The notes below the pieces were generated by a model that ran no database searches, was not told the origin of the DNA, and saw only the letters and a program-made list of their open reading frames with translations. A DNA stretch of 18,953 nucleotides from Candidatus Kaiserbacteria bacterium (GTDB lineage Bacteria; Patescibacteriota; Minisyncoccia; Phycocordibacterales; JABAAK01). The DNA lies in NCBI GenBank assembly GCA_014238395.1, contig JABABE010000152.1, forward strand, positions 1 to 18,953. Direction: 5' to 3'. The position numbers and the translations under genes are program-made. Below are positions 13,954 through 18,953 of the stretch, piece by piece (within the stretch, counting starts at the first letter, position 1; each line of letters starts with the position of its first letter).

Positions 13954-14622
13954 TTACTTTATTGCCTTTGTTATTATTTTAATGAAATTCTCTTTACTTG
14001 TCGCGTATGTATATCCAGCTATTTTGTTATCTTTGATCACTAAAATAAATGGTGTGCCTCTAGCGCCTATTTTCTGCAGCTGTTTTGTTTCTTTTTGTAT
14101 TTTCTCAATTTTCTTGCCTGGGTTTTCTACACAATCATTGTATTTTTTAATATTTATTCCAAATCTAGACAAAGTCTTATCTGTGATATTTGTTGGCCTG
14201 GTATTGTATAAAAACCCTGTATACTGCCAAAATACCTCCTCTCCTGATACTTCTGCGACACATTCTGCAGAAACTGCTCTCTTTATTCCATTTGGGTTAT
14301 TTAATGGGAAAAAATGTCTATACACAAGAGTTGCACCATTGTCATCGACCACCTCTTTTATTGTTTTTCTCATTGATGCGCAAAAAAGACACGTATAGTC
14401 GGAATACTCTATCAAAACAAACGGCGGCTCTTCTTCACCAACACCTATTATATGATCATTCGTGGTTACATCTCTTATATTTTTAACTTCATATATAATA
14501 GATCCGTCTTGAAAAAAATTTGCTTTTTTTTTAATTTGACGAGTATATGGATGCTCTATGAAAAAAAGTGAAGCAGCTATGGTCATAAAAAATATTAAAA
14601 TTGTAAAAATATAACTTTTCAT
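13954..14622 (-). CDS. DsbA-like thioredoxin-fold protein, membrane-anchored (CLFC)
   Basis: A 222-residue second DsbA-like protein. An N-terminal hydrophobic segment (about 4-21) acts as signal anchor; no lipobox cysteine is present. The thioredoxin fold has IEYSDYTCLFCASM with C78-L-F-C81, then YRHFFPLNNPNG, and the cis-proline loop ARGTPFILV (P191). C121 and C164 lie at positions equivalent to the extra cysteine pair of the neighbouring CPNC protein, which points to an old duplication. The middle active-site residues differ (LF against PN), implying a different redox potential. It is transcribed away from infC and towards the CPNC and CcdA-like genes. A TGCTATCAT promoter ends 6 nt before its ATG. 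Confidence 0.87.
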   Translation of the reverse strand: MKSYIFTILIFFMTIAASLFFIEHPYTRQIKKKANFFQDGSIIYEVKNIRDVTTNDHIIGVGEEEPPFVLIEYSDYTCLFCASMRKTIKEVVDDNGATLVYRHFFPLNNPNGIKRAVSAECVAEVSGEEVFWQYTGFLYNTRPTNITDKTLSRFGINIKKYNDCVENPGKKIEKIQKETKQLQKIGARGTPFILVIKDNKIAGYTYATSKENFIKIITKAIK

Positions 14623-14628
14623 AATACT

Positions 14629-14637
14629 ATGATAGCA
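14629..14637 (-). promoter_or_regulatory. Extended -10 promoter of the CLFC DsbA-like gene
   Basis: Minus-strand TGCTATCAT (hexamer 14629-14634), followed by 6 nt and the ATG at 14622. This is the same arrangement as at efp. It is back to back with the infC promoter; the two hexamers are 40 nt apart. Confidence 0.6.
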
Positions 14638-14671
14638 CTTTTCTATGATTACTTGTGTTTTATTTTTTATT

Positions 14672-14680
14672 TGTTATAAT
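14672..14680 (+). promoter_or_regulatory. Extended -10 promoter of infC-rpmI-rplT
   Basis: TGTTATAAT, a perfect extended -10 (hexamer 14675-14680). A TTGTGT at 14653-14658 is a poor -35 with a 16-nt spacer. The expected transcription start is about 14687-14688, just at an in-frame TTG. Confidence 0.7.
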
Positions 14681-14687
14681 AGAAACA

Positions 14688-15233
14688 TTGAATATAATAA
14701 AAAATAAAAGACAGGCAGTAATCAAAATTAATGAGAGTATTAATTCTAGAGAGGTTCGACTTATAGATGAGGATGGTAAAAGTGCTGGAATAGTGAAAAC
14801 AACAGATGCAATAGGTCGTGCAAAACAAGAAAATTTAGATTTAGTAGAAATATCTGCCACAGCAAAACCTCCTGTGGCACAAATTATGGATTATGGTAAA
14901 TATCAATATACACAAAAAAAATTAAGAAAAGAAAGATTTGGATCCTTCAAACTGGCCGAAAAGAAATCAGAGTCAAAAATAACACAAATCAAGACTAATA
15001 CAAGCAAAGATATACTACAAATGCGAGCAAAAATGTCCAGAAAATGGATGGATCAAGGATATAGAGTTCAAATAGATTTATTTTTATCTGGTAGATATAA
15101 GAATATGGACAAAGATTTTTTAAGAGAAAAACTAGAATATTTTGTCTCTTTGATACCAGAACCATTTAGAGTTTTAGAAGACATTAGACAAAGCCCGAAG
15201 GGTTATTCTATACTAATACAAGCAAGTAAATAA
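14688..15233 (+). CDS. infC: Translation initiation factor IF-3
   Basis: IF-3, which keeps ribosomal subunits apart and checks the start codon. The N-terminal domain has INESINSREVRLIDEDGKSAG and AKPPVAQIMDYGKYQY; the C-terminal domain has KITQIKTNTSKDILQMRAK and ends PKGYSILIQASK. The frame is open from a GTG at 14655, but that lies upstream of the -10 box and cannot be in the message. Between the promoter and the conserved N-terminus there is no in-frame ATG or GTG. I chose the TTG at 14688 (181 residues, normal length), at the predicted transcription start. ATC at 14721 or ATT at 14727 are alternatives, the latter recalling the AUU start of E. coli infC. First gene of the conserved infC-rpmI-rplT operon. 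Confidence 0.93.
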   Translation: MNIIKNKRQAVIKINESINSREVRLIDEDGKSAGIVKTTDAIGRAKQENLDLVEISATAKPPVAQIMDYGKYQYTQKKLRKERFGSFKLAEKKSESKITQIKTNTSKDILQMRAKMSRKWMDQGYRVQIDLFLSGRYKNMDKDFLREKLEYFVSLIPEPFRVLEDIRQSPKGYSILIQASK

Positions 15234-15234
15234 T

Positions 15235-15423
15235 ATGGTCAAACCAAACAAATCAGCACTATCAAGAATAAAAATCACAAAAAACAAAAAACTTTTAGTG
15301 AGAAAAAAAGGTCAGGCTCACCTTAATGCAAAACAATCGAGTTCCAAAAGAATGTCAAAGAGATCTAATGTTACTATAGTAGAAAGTAAAAAAAATATAC
15401 AAAAATTTTTATATAAAAAATAA
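15235..15423 (+). CDS. rpmI: 50S ribosomal protein bL35
   Basis: A 62-residue, very basic protein with the bL35 pattern: SALSRIKITKNKKLLVRKKG, then AHLNAKQSSSKRMSKRSN. The sequence is diverged at the N-terminus (MVKPNKSA in place of the usual MPKxKTHKxA). Assignment rests on this pattern and on its place between infC and rplT. It starts one base after the infC stop, with no Shine-Dalgarno. Confidence 0.92.
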   Translation: MVKPNKSALSRIKITKNKKLLVRKKGQAHLNAKQSSSKRMSKRSNVTIVESKKNIQKFLYKK

Positions 15424-15431
15424 ATAGAATT

Positions 15432-15776
15432 ATGGTTAGAATAAAACGAGGAACAATGGTTAAAAAAGGGAGAAGGACTCTTTTTTCGCAGGTTAAAGGA
15501 TACAGGTTAGGTAGGTCAAAAAAAGTTAGAGACGCAACGACAGCAGCTTTGCACGCAGGTGTGCATGCATTTGCACACAGGAGAAAAAAGAAAGGGGATT
15601 TTAAGAAGCTTTGGATTGTTAAAATAAATGCATTAGCAAGAAAATCATCAACAAATTATTCAAAGTTAGTTTCATCGCTCAAGAAACAAAACATAAAATT
15701 AAATACAAAAGTTTTATCAGAACTTGCGAAAGACAATGAGACTGCATTCAAAAAAATTGTAGATAGTTGTAAATAA
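15432..15776 (+). CDS. rplT: 50S ribosomal protein bL20
   Basis: A 114-residue bL20 of normal length, an early-assembly protein of the large subunit and in several bacteria a repressor of its own operon. Seen: RIKRGTMVKKGRRTLFSQVK, GYRLGRSKKVRDA, HAFAHRRKKKGDFKKLWIVK and INALARKSSTNYSKLV. It starts 8 nt after the rpmI stop. No L20-binding leader structure could be present upstream of infC, because the predicted message has no leader. Confidence 0.96.
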   Translation: MVRIKRGTMVKKGRRTLFSQVKGYRLGRSKKVRDATTAALHAGVHAFAHRRKKKGDFKKLWIVKINALARKSSTNYSKLVSSLKKQNIKLNTKVLSELAKDNETAFKKIVDSCK

Positions 15777-15788
15777 TTATTCAACAGG

Positions 15789-15811
15789 ATAAATTAAAAT
15801 TTATTTTTTTT
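15789..15811. terminator. Possible weak terminator between convergent genes
   Basis: ATAAATT-AA-AATTTAT (15789-15804) can fold as an all-A/T hairpin of up to 7 pairs and runs into a T tract on the plus strand. It lies 13 nt after the rplT stop and overlaps the stop codon of the convergent YjdF-like gene. With no G-C pairs it would be weak. Confidence 0.3.
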
Positions 15812-16195
15812 CCTATGATATTCTGCTACGACAATAAACAAAAGTCCTCCTATACTAGCAAAAAACACATCATAAAGTGAATCCAGCAAATGAAACGGTA
15901 TAGAAACTAAATAGTATTCAAATAATTCCCAGAAAAAAGAAGAAACCCATACAGACAGTAATGTTATTGAATGTATACGAGTTTCGTGAAATGCATACAC
16001 AAATGATGCTATAGACACACCACCCAATGCATGTGTAAAGCAGTCATACCACTCATATATATAATAAAGCTTTCTTTCAATACCAAGTGTGTGCGCTACA
16101 AGTAGAATAGAAAGCACAACCAAAGCTGTGACAAGTAAAACAATTCTATGTCTTTTGTTTGTCCTATTGAAGAATGTTTTTAAGGTCAACATCAT
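15794..16195 (-). CDS. Small YjdF-like (DUF2238-type) membrane protein
   Basis: A 133-residue protein with about four membrane segments. Conserved polar residues resemble YjdF/DUF2238 proteins: EWYDCFTHALGG (D51, H55), FFWELFEYY (E90, E93) and DSLYDVFFASIGGLL (D105, D109). The function of this family is not known to me; the membrane-embedded acidic and histidine residues could bind a metal or lipid head group (inference). Its start overlaps the 3' end of ndk by 32 nt in another frame. The first codons are ATG ATG, and no later ATG would remove the overlap. Assignment to the family is moderate. Confidence 0.65.
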   Translation of the reverse strand: MMLTLKTFFNRTNKRHRIVLLVTALVVLSILLVAHTLGIERKLYYIYEWYDCFTHALGGVSIASFVYAFHETRIHSITLLSVWVSSFFWELFEYYLVSIPFHLLDSLYDVFFASIGGLLFIVVAEYHRKKNKF

Positions 16196-16769
16196 AGATA
16201 AATCTTTCCTGTGCTGTACTGTAGTTTAATAATTCTTTTTCATCAAACCATATTTTTATTTCTTTTTTAGCTGATTCAATATCACTCGAAGCGTGTATGA
16301 GATTTCGTATAGCTCTATTATTTATGTCTGCCATCGCATAAGAATCAAAGACATAGTCACCTCGTATAGTACCAACATCACTAGACAAAGGCTCTGTCGA
16401 GCCTACTATTTTTCTAACTAGCGGAACTGCACTCGCTCCCTCTACAGCAATCACAACCACCGGACCAGATGTCATAAATTTTATTAAAGATTCGAGAACC
16501 CTTTCTCCTATTTCTTCTGCTGACTCAGAAATATTTATTCCTTGGTTTTCTTTTGCTTTCATGGCTTTTTCACCAGTTAATCTTATCCAATCAGGGTCTA
16601 CTGTATAATGCATCCTTACATTTTCTTTTTTTGGTAATACTAATTTTATTCCGACAAATTTTAAACCTAAGTTTTCAAATCTTTTGACTGTCTCTCCAAC
16701 AAGTGAACGTTGCACAGCATCTGGTTTTAAAATCACCAATGTCCTTTCAATAAATTTTTTATTACTCAT
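16164..16769 (-). CDS. ndk: Nucleoside diphosphate kinase, long form
   Basis: A 201-residue NDK against about 140 in the common bacterial form. It equilibrates nucleoside di- and triphosphates via a phosphohistidine. Seen: RTLVILKPDAVQRSLVGE (N-terminal, ATP-site lysine), FMTSGPVVVIAVEG (99-111), GTIRGDYVFD (133-142), and RNLIHASSDIESAKKEI with the catalytic H159. The extra length is an insert of about 35 residues (about 55-92, between VRMHYTVDPDWI and ERVLESLIKF) and a longer C-terminus. This resembles the long NDK found in some archaea such as Thermococcales. It follows map by 12 nt, at the end of the secY-adk-map cluster. Confidence 0.94.
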   Translation of the reverse strand: MSNKKFIERTLVILKPDAVQRSLVGETVKRFENLGLKFVGIKLVLPKKENVRMHYTVDPDWIRLTGEKAMKAKENQGINISESAEEIGERVLESLIKFMTSGPVVVIAVEGASAVPLVRKIVGSTEPLSSDVGTIRGDYVFDSYAMADINNRAIRNLIHASSDIESAKKEIKIWFDEKELLNYSTAQERFIYDVDLKNILQ

Positions 16770-16781
16770 CTTTAAAATACT

Positions 16782-17561
16782 CTACCACGGCTTTCCTGTT
16801 AACGACATTGCTCTGTTATTTGTCATCACTATGAATGTGTGTTCAAAATGGCAAGAAATAGCACCTTTTGGGTCATAATATGTATAGCCATCCACGCTAT
16901 TGGTTTTCATTTCTTTTATTTTTTTTGTGGAGATAATGGGTTCTATTGCTATTATCTCATTCTCACTTAGTTTGTATTGATTTTCTACATTATAAAAATT
17001 AAAAATAAAAGGCTTTTCATGGGGTTTGTAACCTATCCCATGACCTCCAAGCTCTGGAACTATAAAAAAACCTTTGTTTTGTACAAAATTCTCTATAAAT
17101 CTACCTATCTCACTCACACAAACTCCTGTTTTAATAATTTCTGAAACCTTTTCTAGACACTCAGAAGAAGTATCAAGTAAATCTTTGTTTCTTTGTGTAA
17201 TATCCCCAACTCCTACAGTAAAAGCAGCATCACTGAAACATCCTGCATATTCAACCCCACAATCAACAGAAACAATATCTCCTGATTTTAAAATTTTGTT
17301 TTTGTTTGGGACACCATGAGCGATTTCTTCATTCACACTGATACACACACGGTAAGGAAATCTGGTTGTCGCACCGTCTGGTTTGTATCCTAAAAATGCA
17401 GATGTTGAGTTGTTTTTTTTAAATAATTGGTCAGCAACTTTTGATATATCCATAGTAGATATACCTGGTTTTATAAACTCCTTTAACTTTATTAAAATAT
17501 GTTCAAGTTCTTTCCCAGATTTTTTAAAATTTTCTAGATCCTTTGTTTTATCTATTATCAT
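16782..17561 (-). CDS. map: Methionine aminopeptidase, type I
   Basis: A 259-residue type I enzyme that removes the initiator methionine from nascent proteins. All metal ligands are in place: D100 and D111 (VSVDCGVEYAGCFSDAAFT), H174 (ELGGHGIGY), E207 (IIAIEPII) and E240 (SCHFEHTF). H82 (IAHGVPN) and H181 match the substrate-contacting histidines. There is no N-terminal zinc-finger extension. It follows the second adenylate kinase homolog by 6 nt, the usual adk-map order. A TATTAT overlapping the preceding stop lies 8 nt before the ATG and may give a separate transcript. Confidence 0.97.
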   Translation of the reverse strand: MIIDKTKDLENFKKSGKELEHILIKLKEFIKPGISTMDISKVADQLFKKNNSTSAFLGYKPDGATTRFPYRVCISVNEEIAHGVPNKNKILKSGDIVSVDCGVEYAGCFSDAAFTVGVGDITQRNKDLLDTSSECLEKVSEIIKTGVCVSEIGRFIENFVQNKGFFIVPELGGHGIGYKPHEKPFIFNFYNVENQYKLSENEIIAIEPIISTKKIKEMKTNSVDGYTYYDPKGAISCHFEHTFIVMTNNRAMSLTGKPW

Positions 17562-17567
17562 TCTTCT

Positions 17568-18164
17568 TTATAATATTTTTTTAATTCTCGCAAAAACTTC
17601 CGCAACTTCACCTTCTCCATCTATTTTAAACATATCTACAAACTTAGAAGCTTTTTTGAAGTTTTTTAAAGTTTTTTTAATTCTTTCTTCATGTATTTTT
17701 AATCGATTTTCTATCGCCTTTGGGTTGTCATCATCTCCTCTAGATCTTAGCATTAACCTCTTTTTAGAGTTACTTGTTGATGATATTAAATAAATTACTT
17801 TTATTTTAATGTTATCACCCATTCCACATAAAAAATTGAGAAACAACTCTGCCTCCTTCTCTTTTCTAACACCTCCATCTAAAAGAAATACACATCCTGG
17901 CTCATATTCTTTCAAGATTTTTTTTGTCCATAAAAAGATCGGCAACACCGATGGTGCCAAACCACCTTTGTTTATATCGCTGCACATTGATTTTATCAAT
18001 GGATTTGCAGTATTTTTAAAAAAATATCTTAATGATTCTCCGGTATTTATTTCTATTAATTTATTTTCATTTTCTATAAAGTGTTTTTTTAAAAGACCAA
18101 TTTGTGTGCTTTTTCCAGCCCCAGGCATTCCTAAAAAAATATAAAAATGTGATTGTTTTTTCAT
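17568..18164 (-). CDS. Adenylate kinase-like nucleotide kinase, second copy
   Basis: A 198-residue P-loop kinase of the adenylate kinase family. Walker A is GMPGAGKS (12-19). The NMP-binding region has EINTGESLRYF (38-48), and DGGVRKEKEA (96-105) replaces the usual DGFPRTxxQA, keeping the arginine (R100) but losing FP and T. RSRGDDDN (140-147) stands for the R-x-x-x-DD segment. The LID is short, without zinc cysteines. It is clearly paralogous to the gene just upstream, but departs further from the family signature, so its substrate may not be AMP. It begins 13 nt after the first copy. Confidence 0.85.
   Translation of the reverse strand: MKKQSHFYIFLGMPGAGKSTQIGLLKKHFIENENKLIEINTGESLRYFFKNTANPLIKSMCSDINKGGLAPSVLPIFLWTKKILKEYEPGCVFLLDGGVRKEKEAELFLNFLCGMGDNIKIKVIYLISSTSNSKKRLMLRSRGDDDNPKAIENRLKIHEERIKKTLKNFKKASKFVDMFKIDGEGEVAEVFARIKKIL
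17570..17575 (-). promoter_or_regulatory. Possible -10 element of map overlapping the preceding stop
   Basis: Minus-strand TATTAT contains the first base of the upstream gene's TAA (17568-17570) and lies 8 nt before the map ATG. It is the same layout as at nusG/rplK but weaker, and could be chance. Confidence 0.3.
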
Positions 18165-18177
18165 AATGACTTATTAT

Positions 18178-18777
18178 TTAGTTTGAACATACATACTTTT
18201 TTATACGATTTGTCACTTCCTCAGGTGTACCTGTTCCGTCAATCTCGTGAAAGCTTTTTATGTTCTTTGATTTTTTAAAAAAAATCAATGCTTTTTTTGT
18301 TTTTTTATTATACTCTTGAAACCTTTTTTTCATTTTTTCTGCAGTATTGTCATCCTCTCTTCCTCTTTTCTTTAATCTTTCGATGATATTCTTTTTTGGT
18401 ACAGAAAGATAGATTATATGCACACTAGTATTCAAAAAGTTTAAAAATTCATCAAATAAAAGTGCTTCATCTTCTGTTCTCCCTACACCATCAAGTATCA
18501 TACTTGTTCCTTTTTCATAGTCTTCGATGATTTTTTCCGTTACCAATGATATAGGTATAGCAGCTGGTAACAAGTTGCCGTTTTCCATTTTTTCTTTAAA
18601 CAATTTTTCTATGTCTGACTTAGGATTAGAAAAATATTCACGAACAAGTTTACCTGCATTTATTGAAATTGGAGTGCCGCCTAAATCTTTTAAGTGTCCA
18701 GACAATTTTTTGTGCTGAGTTGTTTTTCCAGATCCAGGTGGTGCAAAAAATATATATGTACAATGTTTCTGTGTCAT
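18178..18777 (-). CDS. adk: Adenylate kinase, first copy
   Basis: A 199-residue adenylate kinase homolog directly after secY, the standard adk position. Walker A is APPGSGKT (12-19, with A for the usual first G). SINAGKLVREYF (38-49) matches the AMP-site STGDLLR region. DGVGRTEDEA (96-105) matches DGFPRTxxQA, with R100. KKRGREDDN (136-144) gives the LID arginines and the DD pair, and R152 follows. The LID is the short type without zinc cysteines. It should interconvert AMP, ATP and ADP. It has its own perfect TATAAT 6 nt before the ATG. Of the two tandem copies it is the closer to canonical Adk, so I give it the symbol. Confidence 0.88.
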   Translation of the reverse strand: MTQKHCTYIFFAPPGSGKTTQHKKLSGHLKDLGGTPISINAGKLVREYFSNPKSDIEKLFKEKMENGNLLPAAIPISLVTEKIIEDYEKGTSMILDGVGRTEDEALLFDEFLNFLNTSVHIIYLSVPKKNIIERLKKRGREDDNTAEKMKKRFQEYNKKTKKALIFFKKSKNIKSFHEIDGTGTPEEVTNRIKKYVCSN

Positions 18778-18783
18778 TTGTTT

Positions 18784-18789
18784 ATTATA
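18784..18789 (-). promoter_or_regulatory. -10 element of adk, apparently leaderless
   Basis: Minus-strand TATAAT, followed by 6 nt and the adk ATG at 18777. It lies in the 24-nt gap after the secY stop. No clear -35. Confidence 0.55.
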
Positions 18790-18801
18790 TAATACTCAAA
18801 T

Positions 18802-18953
18802 CTATGTGGACAGACGAGACTGTATTTTATGATATATATCAAGGACCACAGAAACTATAATCAGAACACCTGCACCTCCGATAGCGAAAAGGAAATTTCC
18901 AACTGTGGATGAAGAAAATAAAAATGGTACAGCAGCTACAATAGCTAAGAAAG
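18802..18953 (-). CDS. secY: Preprotein translocase subunit SecY, C-terminal end only
   Basis: The last 49 codons of a gene that continues past the right edge of the window. The peptide starts FLAIVAAVPFLFSS, then FAIGGAGVLIIVSVVLD, then IYHKIQSRLST. This matches the last membrane helix and C-terminal tail of SecY (family pattern FLAxxAxxP, GGTGLLIxVGVxLD, then the tail). The order secY-adk-map is the usual one. The tail stops early and lacks the YEGF-like end seen in some species. It is 24 nt upstream of adk. Confidence 0.87.
   Translation of the reverse strand, partial: FLAIVAAVPFLFSSSTVGNFLFAIGGAGVLIIVSVVLDIYHKIQSRLST

Noticed and set aside
14655..14687. GTG start of infC at 14655, giving an N-terminal FYFLFVIIETL extension
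   Set aside because: The extension lies over the TGTTATAAT promoter and is hydrophobic, unlike any IF-3 N-terminus.
1..18953. tRNA or rRNA genes, CRISPR arrays, insertion sequences, phage or defence genes
   Set aside because: No cloverleaf-type sequence, direct-repeat array, transposase or defence motif was seen on either strand; nearly all bases are taken by identified genes.

Overview
The window is an AT-rich, gene-dense bacterial chromosome segment made up almost entirely of housekeeping genes. It reads like a reduced genome of the Patescibacteria (Candidate Phyla Radiation), probably a Parcubacteria-type lineage. The grounds are: compact genes; S18 not followed by L9 and L11 not followed by L1; a long-form nucleoside diphosphate kinase; tandem small adenylate-kinase-like proteins; RecA and ArgRS signature variants I associate with this group; and almost no Shine-Dalgarno sequences. 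The lineage call is inference, since no rRNA is present. TAA, TAG and TGA all end genes, so there is no sign of UGA recoding.

Layout, left to right. Plus strand: 3' part of recA, then a membrane HExxH (M50-like) protein, then efp from its own promoter. Minus strand (read right to left): rpsF-ssb-rpsR; an AI-2E/PerM-family membrane protein; a 627-residue anchored, cysteine-free surface protein; a very large ileS; argS; then the secE-nusG-rplK cluster upstream of them. secE (59 codons) is encoded at 12154-12333. Further right on the minus strand is a thiol-disulfide module: two membrane-anchored DsbA-like proteins and a CcdA-like membrane protein. A divergent promoter region separates it from the plus-strand infC-rpmI-rplT operon. 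The right end, minus strand, is the tail of the spc-type cluster: secY C-terminus, two tandem adenylate kinase homologs, map, ndk and a small YjdF-like membrane protein.

Two things stand out. First, IleRS carries a complete histidine-phosphatase (phosphoglycerate-mutase superfamily) domain of about 200 residues, with RHGE, Arg, Glu and second His all present, inserted just upstream of the DLHRP segment of the synthetase core. Second, almost every promoter-proximal gene has a -10 box (often extended, TGnTATAAT-like) ending 6-8 nt before the start codon, so transcription would begin at or within a base or two of the start codon. Operon-internal genes instead follow the previous stop by 1-13 nt without a Shine-Dalgarno. 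Together this suggests translation initiation based on leaderless mRNAs plus tight coupling. infC also has no usable ATG or GTG and must start at a non-AUG codon.

There is no rRNA, tRNA, CRISPR array, insertion sequence or phage gene, and no gene-free stretch over 300 bases.
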